The position numbers were made by a program, and so were the translations under genes. This document shows positions 35,801 through 44,313 of a stretch of DNA of 64,000 nucleotides, one piece after another; position 1 is the first letter of the stretch; each line of letters begins with the position of its first letter. The DNA is taken from assembly GCF_000744785.1 (NCBI RefSeq), contig NZ_JQMO01000003.1, positions 1,488,001-1,552,000 of the forward strand. Direction: 5' to 3'. The notes under the pieces were generated by a model. The model did no database searches, had not been told where the DNA came from, and was given only the letters and a program-made list of their open reading frames with translations. This DNA is from Kitasatospora azatica KCTC 9699. Its GTDB lineage: Bacteria; Actinomycetota; Actinomycetes; Streptomycetales; Streptomycetaceae.

Positions 35801-37226
35801 CCCGGGCCAGCGCCTCCTCGGCGCTCTTGGCGGCCTTGGCCAGGTGCACGGTGGCGTCCTTGGCGCCCTCGGCCCGGCCCTGCTCGCGGGCGTCGGCCCG
35901 GACCGCCGCGGCGGCGGCCTCGGCCTGGGCCCGGATCTCGGCGGCCTCGGCCTGCGCGGCGGCCCGCTGCTCGGCGATCGCGGTCTCGGCCTCGGCCCGC
36001 AGCTGGGTGGCGACGGACTCGGCGGCGGTGCGCAGCCGGGCGTTCTCGTCGTCGGCGGCGGCCTTGGCGGCGTCCGCCTCGGCCTGGGCGGTCTGGGCGC
36101 GGGCCATCAGCTCGGCGGCCGCGGTCTTGACCCGCTCGGCCTCCGCGGTGGCCTTGGCGACCATCTGGGCCACCGCGGCCTTGGCGGTCTGCGAGCGCTG
36201 CTCGCTGGCGGCCTCGCCGTCGGCGACCCGCTGCTCGGCGAAGGCGGTCGCGTCGGCCTGCAGCTGCTCGGCCGCCCTGGCCGCCTGTTCGCGCAGCTCG
36301 GCGGCCTCCTGGCGGGCCCGCTCGGCCTCCGCCCTGGCCTCCTCGCGCAGCCGCTCGATCTCGGCGGCGGCCTGCGCGGCGGCGGCCTCGGCCCGCTCCT
36401 TGTCGCGGGCCGCCTCCTGCTGGAGCCGGGTGATCTGGGCCTCGGCCGCGGCGAGGCGCTGCTCGGCGGCGGCCTGCGCACCGGCCAGCTGCTGCTGCGC
36501 CTCGGTGGCGGCGCTGCCGCGCAGCTCGGCGGCTTCGGCGTTGGCCTGCTGGGCCTGCTCGGAGGCGGCCCGCAGCAGCCGTTCGGCGTCGGTCTGGGCG
36601 CGCAGCAGTGCCGCCTCGGCGGCGGCCTGGGCCTCACCGCGGGCGGCGTCCACATCGGCGGCGGTCTGGGCGCGGGCCTGGTCGGCCAGGGCGGTGGCCT
36701 CGGCGCGGGCCGCGGCCATCATCCGCTCGGCCTCGGCCCTGGCCTCCTGGAGCAGGCGCTGGGCCTCCTGCTCGGTGCCGGCCCGGGTCTGCTCGGCCCA
36801 GTTGACGTTCTCGTTGACGTGCTGCTCGGCGGCCCGGCGCAGGTCGGCGAGTTCCTCGTCGAGCTGGCGGCGGCGGGCCTGCAGCTCGGCCTCGAGGCGG
36901 GCGGTGCGTTCGGCGGCCTCGGCCATCAGCCGCTGGGTGGCCGCCTGGGACTCGCGCAGCTGCCGCTCGGCGGTCTCGCGCAGCTGCTGGGCCTGGAGTT
37001 CGGCGGTGCGCAGCAGCTGCTCGGCCTGGCCGGAGACGGCGTCGAAGGCGCGCGGCTGGGCCAGCTGCCGACGGGATTCGTGCAGCTTGGCCCGGAGCAC
37101 CTCCACCTGGTAGGCGAGGTCCTCGGCATGCTCGACGGTCTTGTCCCGCTCCTTGCGAAGCCGATCCATCTCGGCTTCGAACTGGGAGAGGTGATCCTCA
37201 ACCTCGTAGCGGTCGTTGCCCCGCAC
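32802..37226 (-). CDS. scy: Scy, large coiled-coil polarity protein
   Basis: 1474 aa, one of the longest proteins here. The N terminus HLSQFEAEMDRLRKERDKT... and QVEVLRAKLHESRR match the conserved Scy head. The rest is Ala/Glu/Arg/Gln coiled coil with long-period repeats, and the last 55 residues are Gly/Ser/Ala-rich. In Streptomyces, Scy scaffolds the tip polarisome with DivIVA and FilP and sets hyphal branching. It seems somewhat longer than the S. coelicolor protein (about 1300 aa by recall). GTG at 37226 has only a weak upstream GGGA. Confidence 0.93.
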   Translation of the reverse strand: MRGNDRYEVEDHLSQFEAEMDRLRKERDKTVEHAEDLAYQVEVLRAKLHESRRQLAQPRAFDAVSGQAEQLLRTAELQAQQLRETAERQLRESQAATQRLMAEAAERTARLEAELQARRRQLDEELADLRRAAEQHVNENVNWAEQTRAGTEQEAQRLLQEARAEAERMMAAARAEATALADQARAQTAADVDAARGEAQAAAEAALLRAQTDAERLLRAASEQAQQANAEAAELRGSAATEAQQQLAGAQAAAEQRLAAAEAQITRLQQEAARDKERAEAAAAQAAAEIERLREEARAEAERARQEAAELREQAARAAEQLQADATAFAEQRVADGEAASEQRSQTAKAAVAQMVAKATAEAERVKTAAAELMARAQTAQAEADAAKAAADDENARLRTAAESVATQLRAEAETAIAEQRAAAQAEAAEIRAQAEAAAAAVRADAREQGRAEGAKDATVHLAKAAKSAEEALARATQDAEATRAEAAAEAERVRAEAAAEAERLREQAQAAVEQAQNAALDDAADIRARMERLQDEAAQQRAEAEALRAQAATEAERVRGEARRQAVAQIEDSARNAEELLTKAKADSDELREGAATEVARLRAEAKEQAAQTQARAEQTLTRARTEAEKLAAAAEQQHKDAVAAAKAAAAENRAAAERETAELRREASEFDQRVRAEAEAHASTVQAAAQQAAEEREAQAQSEAERLVAEAEATANALREESRRAAEEAGVALRREQEETAAQLTAAHTAREQAETAATELTERTAAEVAELRERANAETTAEREAATAESSRIRTEAEAAAEALQVQAAEQLEQAEAAAATARAEANEEASALVAEAAEEIAGLRAEAAEALEQARLEAAGATAAATARATELVSTAEDEAAAVRQSVAGLHERASQQVAELVERTEREATETREQAAAEVAELRAGAERESAELRTEAQAAAAAEREAAEREAARITAEAETYSGHLRADADAYDAGVRSEAEQYAAGLRAEAEAEAARVAGEAREYDAALRSEAEQYAAALRAETEAQAQQMVGDAEAHAQRTVAEAEERGAALLADAEQYASRLRTEAEEFASATRTLAEEYDATTRAQAEAYENSTREQAEQFDTATRAQATSVLEKAFADAESLGEEAQTTALATTAAAEEQADAMVAAARKEADRLVAAGEAAGQAEVERARTDADTMLSEARRDATAIRERAEELRERTQAEVEALHERSRKENAQAMKSAGERVDALVTAAQEQLTEAEEQAVAAVAEAEERAAALVAAAEERAAELTSQASAEASKVRIAAVRKAEGLLKEAEQKLADSSSKAEQLRAEAEERLKAARDEAEEQLEAAAGEASKRLRAAEETAAEQLRLAEEEADRVQATARTEAQRVTDEGRRELDELVRRRKDINTEISRVQDVLSALEAFEAPSPVQQAAAREAAGSSGKAPAASGAKGGSGANGGSKAGAGVGAPRSSGSRSERTPPD

Positions 37227-37553
37227 TGCGCGGTCCCATCCATCTCCTGGTCGCGTCCTCGACCGGCGCCGGCCCCGAGGGGGCCGGCCACGCCGGTCCT
37301 TGCACCCGCGGCCGCGCGGACGTCCCCCGGGCCGTGGTCGGAGCTCCGGACGGTGGGCACGCGGTACTGACCGCGCTCCTCCGACCGGGTGGACTCCTGG
37401 GCGAACTCTTGCCTGTGGAGAATGGTGACAGATCCGAACTGCGACCGTTCAGCCGTGCCCTGGTTTTGGACTCCCCTGCGACCCTGGGCAGTGTAGTGGG
37501 CCGGAGCGGCACTGTAACCGGGCAGGTGGCGACTTCCGAAGGTTACCGGCCGG
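37227..37553. other. Intergenic region upstream of scy (327 bp)
   Basis: It holds the scy promoter and leader on the minus strand and the 3' side of the epimerase gene. ACCGGCCGGT (37545-37554) is a 10-bp palindrome touching the epimerase stop and may help terminate it. No gene is seen. Confidence 0.4.
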
Positions 37554-37988
37554 TCAGTGGGTGTCCCCGGAGGCCGAGGTGACCAGCTCGGTGAGCACCC
37601 CGCCGCAGTCCTTCGGGTGCAGGAAGGTGATCCGCGAGCCCATCGAGCCGATCCGCGGCTCGTCGTAGAGCACTCGCACACCCTTGGAACGGATGTCGGC
37701 AGCATCGCCGTCGACATCCGCGGTGCCGAAGGCGATGTGGTGGACGCCCTCGCCGTTCTTGGCCAGCCACTTGGCGACCGTGGAGTCCTCCCGGGTGGGC
37801 TCCAGCAGCTGCAGGTACGAGGCGCCGCCGTCGCCGGTGTCGTTGATCTTGAGCATGGCCTCGCGGACGCCCTGCTCCTCGTTCACCTCGCTGTGGAACA
37901 CCTCGAAGCCGTACGTGGCACGGTAGAACTCGACGGTCTTGTCGAGGTCGAAGCAGGCGATGCCGATGTGGTCGATGCGGGTCAACAA
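37554..37988 (-). CDS. mce: Methylmalonyl-CoA epimerase
   Basis: 144 aa vicinal-oxygen-chelate enzyme interconverting (R)- and (S)-methylmalonyl-CoA. Metal and substrate motifs: RIDHIGIACFDLDKT, GASYLQLLEP, GEGVHHIAFG and the terminal CGGVLTELV, which give the His/Gln/His/Glu metal ligands. The start is TTG at 37988 (MLTRIDHIG) with AGGAGG 5 nt upstream; a second TTG follows at 37985. It is divergent from the thiolase gene. Confidence 0.95.
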   Translation of the reverse strand: MLTRIDHIGIACFDLDKTVEFYRATYGFEVFHSEVNEEQGVREAMLKINDTGDGGASYLQLLEPTREDSTVAKWLAKNGEGVHHIAFGTADVDGDAADIRSKGVRVLYDEPRIGSMGSRITFLHPKDCGGVLTELVTSASGDTH

Positions 37989-38196
37989 GGAAGCCTCCTG
38001 AAGGGTGAGTCGCACCAGTGCAGCGCAGAATCCCGCTGCCGCGCCACCGGGCCGTGTGCGAGCCTGATCACACCGTCGCTCCGGTGACGCCCGGGTTACA
38101 CCTCAGTACATTGAGCAGCATCCCTCCCCCCGGGCCCGTCGCCGTGCTCTCGGCCCGACGGACTCGCTGGCCAAGACGTGCGAAGGGGCTCGTTCC

Positions 38197-39402
38197 ATGC
38201 CTACCGCTTCCACCGCTACCACCTCCGTGATCGTCGCGGGCGCCCGGACCCCGATGGGCCGACTGCTCGGCTCGCTCAAGGGCTTCTCCGGCGCCGCACT
38301 CGGCGGTCTGGCGATCAAGGCCGCCCTGGAGCGTGCCGGCGTGACCGGCGACCAGGTCCAGTACGTGATCATGGGCCAGGTGCTGCAGGCCGGCGCCGGC
38401 CAGATCCCGGCCCGCCAGGCGGCCGTCGCCGCCGGCATCCCGATGAACGTGCCGGCGCTGACCATCAACAAGGTCTGCCTGTCCGGCCTGGACGCCATCG
38501 CGCTGGCCGACCAGCTGATCCGGGCCGGCGAGTTCGACATCGTCGTGGCGGGCGGCCAGGAGTCGATGACCAACGCCCCGCACCTGCTGCCGAAGTCCCG
38601 CGAGGGCTACAAGTACGGCGCGATCGAGCTGCTCGACGCGATGGCCCACGACGGCCTGACCGACGCGTACGAGAACATCCCGATGGGCGAGTCCACCGAG
38701 AAGCACAACAGCCGCCTGGGCATCGCCCGCGAGGTGCAGGACGAGATCGCCGCCCGCTCGCACCAGCGCGCCGCGGCCGCCCAGAAGAACGGCATCTTCG
38801 ACGCCGAGATCACCCCGGTGGAGATCCCGCAGCGCAAGGGTGACCCGATCCTGTTCAGCCAGGACGAGGGCATCCGCGGCGAGACCACGGTGGAGGCGCT
38901 GGCCAAGCTGCGCCCGGCCTTCGCCAAGGACGGCACGATCACCGCCGGCACCTCCTCGCAGATCTCCGACGGCGCCGCCGCGGTGGTCGTGATGAGCAAG
39001 GCCAAGGCCGAGGAGCTGGGCCTGAGCTGGATCGCCGAGATCGGCGCGCACGGCAACGTGGCGGGCCCGGACAACTCGCTGCAGTCGCAGCCGTCCAACG
39101 CGATCAGGCACGCGGTCGCCAAGGAGGGCATCAGCGTCGAGGACCTCGACCTGATCGAGATCAACGAGGCCTTCGCGGCGGTGGCGCACCAGTCGATGAA
39201 GGACCTCGGGGTGACCGAGGAGAAGGTCAACGTCAACGGCGGCGCGATCGCGCTCGGCCACCCGATCGGCATGTCCGGCGCCCGCGTGGTGCTGCACCTG
39301 GCGCTCGAGCTGGGCCGGCGCGGCGGCGGCATCGGCGCGGCCGCGCTGTGCGGCGGCGGTGGTCAGGGCGACGCGCTGATCATCCGGGTGCCGAAGGCCT
39401 GA
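38197..39402 (+). CDS. Acetyl-CoA C-acetyltransferase (thiolase)
   Basis: 401 aa. It condenses two acetyl-CoA to acetoacetyl-CoA or runs in reverse. Nucleophile Cys94 (NKVCLSGLDA), catalytic His in GGAIALGHPIGMSGAR, second Cys in ALCGGGGQGDA. The substrate loop and length fit the biosynthetic AtoB/PhaA class. GAAGGGG lies upstream of the ATG. It precedes meaB by 29 bp. Confidence 0.95.
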   Translation: MPTASTATTSVIVAGARTPMGRLLGSLKGFSGAALGGLAIKAALERAGVTGDQVQYVIMGQVLQAGAGQIPARQAAVAAGIPMNVPALTINKVCLSGLDAIALADQLIRAGEFDIVVAGGQESMTNAPHLLPKSREGYKYGAIELLDAMAHDGLTDAYENIPMGESTEKHNSRLGIAREVQDEIAARSHQRAAAAQKNGIFDAEITPVEIPQRKGDPILFSQDEGIRGETTVEALAKLRPAFAKDGTITAGTSSQISDGAAAVVVMSKAKAEELGLSWIAEIGAHGNVAGPDNSLQSQPSNAIRHAVAKEGISVEDLDLIEINEAFAAVAHQSMKDLGVTEEKVNVNGGAIALGHPIGMSGARVVLHLALELGRRGGGIGAAALCGGGGQGDALIIRVPKA

Positions 39403-39431
39403 ACCTCAGTCACAAGGGGAGAGACAGCTCA

Positions 39432-40391
39432 ATGATCGACGTGCCGACCCTGGTCGAGCAGGCCCGTGCGGGACGCCCGCGGGCGGTGGCCCGGCTGATC
39501 TCGCTGGTCGAGAACGCCGCCCCGCAACTGCGGGAGGCGATGGCCGCGCTGGCGCCGTACACCGGCCAGGCGTACACCGTGGGCCTGACCGGCTCGCCCG
39601 GGGTCGGCAAGTCGACCTCCACCTCCGCGCTGGTGTCGGCCTACCGCCGGCTCGGCAAGCGGGTCGGCGTGCTGGCGGTGGACCCGTCCTCGCCGTTCTC
39701 CGGCGGTGCGCTGCTCGGCGACCGGGTGCGGATGCAGGACCACGCCACCGACCCGGACGTCTTCATCCGCTCGATGGCCACCCGCGGGCACCTGGGCGGT
39801 CTGTCCTGGGCGGCCCCGCAGGCGCTGCGGGTGTTGGACGCGGCCGGCTGCGAGGTGATCCTGGTGGAGACCGTCGGGGTCGGCCAGTCCGAGGTCGAGG
39901 TGGCCGCGCAGGCGGACACCACGGTGGTGCTGCTGGCGCCCGGGATGGGTGACGGGATCCAGGCCGCCAAGGCGGGCATCCTGGAGATCGGCGACCTGTT
40001 CGTGGTCAACAAGGCCGACCGGGACGGCGCCGACGCCACCGCGCGGGAGCTGAGCCACATGCTGGGCCTCGGCGAGGCGCGCGAGCCGGGGGACTGGCGA
40101 CCGCCGATCGTCAAGACGGTGGCGGCCCGCGGCGAGGGCGTCGACGAGGTGGTCGAGGCGCTGGAGAAGCACCGCGCCTGGCTGGAGGAGCACGGCGAGC
40201 TGACGGCCCGTCGGCGGCGCCGGGCGGCGCAGGAGATCGAGGCGATCGCGCTGGCCCAGCTGCGGGCCAGGATCGGCGACCTGCACGGTGACCGGCACCT
40301 GGACGCGCTGGCCGAGCAGGTGGCGACCGGCGCACTGGACCCGTACGGCGCGGCCGACGAGCTGGTCGCGGGCCTGACGGACCAGCCCTAG
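39432..40391 (+). CDS. meaB: MeaB-type G3E GTPase, B12-mutase chaperone
   Basis: 319 aa. MeaB gates cofactor loading and protects adenosylcobalamin-dependent acyl-CoA mutases from inactivation. Walker A GSPGVGKS (54-61), DPSSPFSGGALLGDRVRM, ETVGVGQSEVEV and the base-recognition NKAD are all present. ATG at 39432 with GGGGAGA upstream. The likely partner is methylmalonyl-CoA mutase encoded elsewhere, or IcmA at 46.3 kb. Confidence 0.95.
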   Translation: MIDVPTLVEQARAGRPRAVARLISLVENAAPQLREAMAALAPYTGQAYTVGLTGSPGVGKSTSTSALVSAYRRLGKRVGVLAVDPSSPFSGGALLGDRVRMQDHATDPDVFIRSMATRGHLGGLSWAAPQALRVLDAAGCEVILVETVGVGQSEVEVAAQADTTVVLLAPGMGDGIQAAKAGILEIGDLFVVNKADRDGADATARELSHMLGLGEAREPGDWRPPIVKTVAARGEGVDEVVEALEKHRAWLEEHGELTARRRRRAAQEIEAIALAQLRARIGDLHGDRHLDALAEQVATGALDPYGAADELVAGLTDQP

Positions 40392-40423
40392 TCAGGCCGG
40401 CTCGGGCGCCGCTCGGGCACGGC

Positions 40424-40948
40424 TCAGGCGCGGCCGCGCAGGCCGCGCAGGTGCTCGGCGATCGGGGCCAGCGCCTCGTACATCGCGTCCAGCTGGTCCT
40501 GGTCGAAGCGGTCGATGAAGTGGGCGCGGACGCTGCGCACGTGGTCGGGAGCGACCTTGCGCAGCGTCTGCCAGCCCTGTTCGGTGAGGTGGGCGAAGAG
40601 CCCGCGGCGGTCGCCCGGACACTCCTGCCGCAGCACCAGACCGGCGTTCTCCATCCGGGTGATCTGGTGCGAGAGCCGGCTCTTGGACTGCAGGGTGGCG
40701 GTGGCCAGGTCGGTCATCCGCATCCGGCGGTCGGGCGACTCGGAGAGCACCACCAGGATCTCGTAGTCGTTGATCGCGAGGTCGTGCTGCTGCAGCTCGC
40801 GGCTGAGCTGGTACTCCAGCAGCTTGCTGACCTCGAGATGGGCACGCCACAGCCGCTGCTCCCGGGCGTTGAGCCAGGGGGCGTCTTCCTCGGCGGGGGC
40901 GGCCGCAAGTTCGGCCGGCTCAGTGGCGTGCGTATCCATACGAGCCAT
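40424..40948 (-). CDS. MarR family regulator, possibly AbsC-like
   Basis: 174 aa winged-helix regulator. DNA-binding region about 72-120 (MRMTDLATATLQSKSRLSHQI, split across helices), wing with DRRGLFAHLT. Position downstream of meaB recalls absC (SCO5405), a MarR-type regulator of antibiotic production under zinc limitation, but orthology is not proven here. ATG 40948 or 40939. It starts 15 bp after the AIM24-3 stop, so it may be the last gene of that operon. Confidence 0.85.
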   Translation of the reverse strand: MARMDTHATEPAELAAAPAEEDAPWLNAREQRLWRAHLEVSKLLEYQLSRELQQHDLAINDYEILVVLSESPDRRMRMTDLATATLQSKSRLSHQITRMENAGLVLRQECPGDRRGLFAHLTEQGWQTLRKVAPDHVRSVRAHFIDRFDQDQLDAMYEALAPIAEHLRGLRGRA

Positions 40949-40963
40949 GATACCCGATATTGT

Positions 40964-41674
40964 TCAACTTTCTACAAACTGCCTCGCGCCCGGCACCCCG
41001 GCCTCCGCCGCCACCGCGCCCACCGGGCGTTCGGCCATCAGCTCCTCCGAGGACTGCACCAGCACCTGGCCGGCCCCCACGAACTCGAACTGGTGCTCCT
41101 CGCCGGACATTCCGCCGACCCCGGTGAGCCGGCGCAGGCCGCCGAACACGCCCTGCAGGTAGTGGTGGTCGTAGTGGTGGCACGGCGCGGGGCAGTCCGC
41201 CCAGCCGACCAGCGCCTGCGGATCCACTCGGACGGGTGGCTCCATGAAGTGGACCGGGCCGTTCGAGGCCGCCACGAACCGGCCGGTGCCGATCAGGGTC
41301 AGGAAGCCCGGGATGATCGACTGCTTGAGCGAGAGGGTCGGCTCGAACCCGAGCAGATTGCCCGAACGGACCGTCAGGTTGCCGTCCTCCAGGTCGTAGG
41401 AGTTCAGGTCGAACGCCCGGTCGGCCAGCAGCAGTTTGCCCCGGCCCTGGGCCACCACCCAGTCCGCCGCGTGCAGCGGCGAGTTGAAGGTGCCGGCCAG
41501 GTACCGGTCGAAGGAGCCGTGGCCGACACCCTGGAAGCCGATGTCGCCGTAGTAGGCGATCATCTTGCCCTTCTGCAGGAAGTACCTGCCGTTCAACTCG
41601 ACCGAGAAGACGTACGGGTTGACGTTGTCGCCCGCCGGCAGGCTGTACGCGTCGTACACCGTGAGGTCGGTCAT
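40964..41674 (-). CDS. AIM24 family protein, copy 3
   Basis: 236 aa, the longest of three tandem AIM24-like (double-stranded beta-helix) proteins. GRYFLQKGKMIAYYGDIGF and HHYLQGVFGGL are recognisable. Two Cys and several His (CPAPCHHYDHHY) are peculiar to this copy. ATG overlaps the stop of copy 2 by 1 nt (TGATG). A Gly/Ala-rich C-terminal extension follows the domain. The function of bacterial AIM24 proteins is unknown; the yeast namesake is mitochondrial. Confidence 0.85.
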   Translation of the reverse strand: MTDLTVYDAYSLPAGDNVNPYVFSVELNGRYFLQKGKMIAYYGDIGFQGVGHGSFDRYLAGTFNSPLHAADWVVAQGRGKLLLADRAFDLNSYDLEDGNLTVRSGNLLGFEPTLSLKQSIIPGFLTLIGTGRFVAASNGPVHFMEPPVRVDPQALVGWADCPAPCHHYDHHYLQGVFGGLRRLTGVGGMSGEEHQFEFVGAGQVLVQSSEELMAERPVGAVAAEAGVPGARQFVES

Positions 41675-42324
41675 CAGAGCTTCTCCTCGCTCGCCTGCAC
41701 GTAGACCACGCCGTGGCCGGACAACTCGAGCTGGAACGCCTCGCCCGAGCCGCGCCCCACGAACTCGCGCCAACCCAGCGCGCTGGACAGCCGGTTGCGG
41801 ACCTCGCCGCGGTGCCCGACGTACGCCTGCGGGTCCACGTGCACCGGCTGGTCCGGGGTGATCGGCAGCTCGAAGACGCCGCCGTGGGCGAGCATCGCCG
41901 CCGAGCCGTGACCCGACAGCTGGGTGGTGAACAGCCCCTGGCCGGTCACCTGGCCGCGCACGATGCCCAGCACGCCGCCCTGGGCGCCCATGAACATGGT
42001 GGACTGGCGCAGCGTCCCGTCGAAGGCGAGCAGCCGGTCCGCCTCCACGTACAGGGTGTCGCCGACCAGGTCGACCACGTGCACGTGGTGCCCGCCGTGG
42101 CCGAACAGCACGGTGCCGTGGCCCTCGACGGTCATCAGCGGGGTGTCCTCGTTCGCCACCCGGCGCCCGATCATCGACAGCACCCCGCCTTGGCCGCCCA
42201 TCAGGTCCGGGGTGAAGCTGACCTCGCCCCGGTAGGCGAGCATCGCCCCGCGCTGGCTGAAGACCCGCTGCCCGGGCAGGATCGACGCCTCCACCAGCTT
42301 CCCGTTGATCCGCTGGAAGGGCAT
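41674..42324 (-). CDS. AIM24 family protein, copy 2
   Basis: 216 aa. AIM24 core: RGAMLAYRGEVSF, TLYVEADRLLAFDGTL, GQGLFTTQLSGHG, then a C-terminal GSGEAFQLELSGHGVVYVQ. No signal peptide or membrane segment, so probably cytoplasmic. It overlaps copy 1 and copy 3 by 1 nt each (TGATG), showing tight translational coupling. Confidence 0.88.
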   Translation of the reverse strand: MPFQRINGKLVEASILPGQRVFSQRGAMLAYRGEVSFTPDLMGGQGGVLSMIGRRVANEDTPLMTVEGHGTVLFGHGGHHVHVVDLVGDTLYVEADRLLAFDGTLRQSTMFMGAQGGVLGIVRGQVTGQGLFTTQLSGHGSAAMLAHGGVFELPITPDQPVHVDPQAYVGHRGEVRNRLSSALGWREFVGRGSGEAFQLELSGHGVVYVQASEEKL

Positions 42325-42962
42325 CAGACGTCACCCCCGACGGTCCGCCGCTCGGCGGGCTGCACATAGACCAGGCCCTCGCCGCTGAACTCCAACTGGA
42401 CCGCCTCGCCGCCGCCCTCGCCGATCAGCGTGGTCCAGCCGGCGCCGGAGCGCAGCTCGCGGCGCAGGCCGCCGGTGTGCGCCAGGTAGGCGCCCGGGTC
42501 CACCCGCAGCGGCAGGTCGCGGCCCACCCGCAGCAGCACCGCCGGGCCGTTGGAGGTGAGCGCCGCCCAGCCGGTGCCCTCGACCTTGGTGGTGAACAGG
42601 CCGTCGCCGGAGGCCATCCCGTTCAGGCCGGTGAAGCTGGTGCCGGTGCGCAGCACCGCCTCGGTGCAGAGCAGGTTGGCCGCCTCGACGTAGAGCGTCT
42701 CGCCGTTCAGCCGCACCAGGTTGACCTCGGTGGCGCGGTCGGCGAAGAAGACCGTGCCCTGGCCGCGGACCTCCATCACCGCCATCTGCTCCCCGGTCAG
42801 CCGACGGGTCACCATGCCGCGCAGGCCGTCGCCGCCGCCGGTGAGCTTCTTGAAGGACATCTGCCCGGTGTAGGCCACCATCGAACCGTTGCGCGCCTTG
42901 ACCGCCTCGCCCGCCAGGTCGACGGCGAGCACCCGGGAACCCTGCAACCGGAACCGGGCCAT
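42324..42962 (-). CDS. AIM24 family protein, copy 1
   Basis: 212 aa. AIM24 core: NGSMVAYTGQMSFKK, TLYVEAANLLCTEAVL, GDGLFTTKVEGTG, EAVQLEFSGEGLVYVQP. It follows the DUF2127 gene with a single-base gap and overlaps copy 2 by 1 nt. Confidence 0.88.
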   Translation of the reverse strand: MARFRLQGSRVLAVDLAGEAVKARNGSMVAYTGQMSFKKLTGGGDGLRGMVTRRLTGEQMAVMEVRGQGTVFFADRATEVNLVRLNGETLYVEAANLLCTEAVLRTGTSFTGLNGMASGDGLFTTKVEGTGWAALTSNGPAVLLRVGRDLPLRVDPGAYLAHTGGLRRELRSGAGWTTLIGEGGGEAVQLEFSGEGLVYVQPAERRTVGGDV

Positions 42963-42963
42963 C

Positions 42964-43749
42964 TCAGGCCTTGGCCAGCTGGGTCGAGTCGGTGCCCGCC
43001 GAGTGCTCGACCTCCAGCAGCGAGGCCGAGTGGCGCTGCGCCTCGAAGGCCGCGTGGCCGCCGCGCAGCCCGAACAGCCGCTTGGAGAGCAGGATCCACA
43101 GCACGGCGGCGATGTTGACCGCGATGGTGACCAGCTTGATCGGGCTCACGTGGTGGGTCAGCTCCAGGCCCTCCAGCGGCAGGAAGGCGGCGGTGGCGAT
43201 CACCGCCAGGTACTCGGCCCAGCGCTGGTTCAGCCACAGGCCGACGCCCTCGACCAGCTCGATCAGCGAGTAGAGCAGCACCCCGAGGGCGACGAAGCCC
43301 AGGGTGCTCCTCTTGTAGTCGAAGGTCTTGCGGATGGTGTCGACCACGGAGGAGTGCTCGAGGTCCCAGTGGAAGTGGTCGGCGACCGGGTGGAAGACCG
43401 TCAGGTTCTGGTCGAAGAGCTGGTGCACCGCGTCCTGGCTGTTGGCGAACCGCCACACCGCCCAGGCGATCAGGATGCCCAGCACGCCGCGCAGCGCCCG
43501 CTCCACGGCCAGGAAGCGCAGCACGAACAGGTCGCGCAGCGCCTTGCCGCGCGGCACCAGCGGCGCGTCGGCGGCCGGGCCGCTGCCGTGCGGCGCGCCG
43601 AGCGCGAAGTCGCCGCAGCGCAGGCAGCGCCAGGCGTCGCCGAGCGCGGTGGCGGCGTGCAGCCGGGCCCGCAGGTCGGGTTCGGTCGGGGCGTAGGTGA
43701 GGTGGCCGCGCTTGGCGCAGGTGCGGCGGTTCCAGTCGCGCTTGAACAT
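42964..43749 (-). CDS. DUF2127 family membrane protein
   Basis: 261 aa. The N-terminal cytoplasmic part has a Cys pair (WRCLRCGDF) that may bind metal. It is followed by four membrane segments, with RFLAVERALRGVLGILIAW and VGLWLNQRWAEYLAVIAT typical of DUF2127. First gene of the operon with three AIM24 copies. ATG 43749 has GGGGGGAA upstream; the frame is open further upstream without coding support. Confidence 0.82.
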   Translation of the reverse strand: MFKRDWNRRTCAKRGHLTYAPTEPDLRARLHAATALGDAWRCLRCGDFALGAPHGSGPAADAPLVPRGKALRDLFVLRFLAVERALRGVLGILIAWAVWRFANSQDAVHQLFDQNLTVFHPVADHFHWDLEHSSVVDTIRKTFDYKRSTLGFVALGVLLYSLIELVEGVGLWLNQRWAEYLAVIATAAFLPLEGLELTHHVSPIKLVTIAVNIAAVLWILLSKRLFGLRGGHAAFEAQRHSASLLEVEHSAGTDSTQLAKA

Positions 43750-43951
43750 GTCGTGCTTCCCCCCGGTCGGGTCTGGCGGCGGACCCGGCGCCGGGCCACG
43801 CGGCAGCAGGATAGCGAGACCCTCGCGGAATGTGACCTCTCGCACCCCGGGGGCCCCGGATGCCGGGCGCGGCGGAGGGTCTGCTCATAATGGGCGAGCG
43901 CTTGTGCTCCTGTTCACAAGCGACTCCCCGTCACCCGTGAGGTTGTCCGCC

Positions 43952-44278
43952 ATGCAGAACAGTGCCGCCCACCGCCTGCGCCTGGTCTCCGGCCCGGAAG
44001 GGCTGTCCTTCGTACTCCTGCTGATCTGCTCGGTGCTGAAGCGGACCACCAGCTTCGACGCGGTGCCGGTGATGGGCATGATCCACGGCATGCTGTTCAT
44101 CGCCTACGTCGCCTTCCTCGGCCTGGCCTGGCAGAAGCAGCGCTGGACCGCCAAGCGCGCACTGCTGCTGCTGGTCCTCTCGGTGCTGCCGACCGGCGGC
44201 TTCTTCGCCGAGCGGATGCTCGCCAAGGAGGAACGCGGCGAGGTCCCGGCGGCGACCCTGGAGAAGGCCGCCGCCTGA
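43952..44278 (+). CDS. DUF3817 family membrane protein, copy 1
   Basis: 108 aa with three membrane segments and the family motif MGMIHGMLFIAYVAFL; ends with PTGGFFAERMLAKEE. Function unknown. A second member, 112 aa, is encoded at 45849. GAGG lies about 9 nt before the ATG. Confidence 0.85.
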   Translation: MQNSAAHRLRLVSGPEGLSFVLLLICSVLKRTTSFDAVPVMGMIHGMLFIAYVAFLGLAWQKQRWTAKRALLLLVLSVLPTGGFFAERMLAKEERGEVPAATLEKAAA

Positions 44279-44313
44279 GACCCCGCCGCGCCGGGTCACC
44301 GCGTGCCGGTGGG

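Noticed and set aside
33576..37370. A 1264-codon open frame on the plus strand opposite scy
   Set aside because: It is Gly/Leu/Arg-rich with no domain, and arises because the GC-biased Ala/Glu codons of scy leave the antisense frames open.
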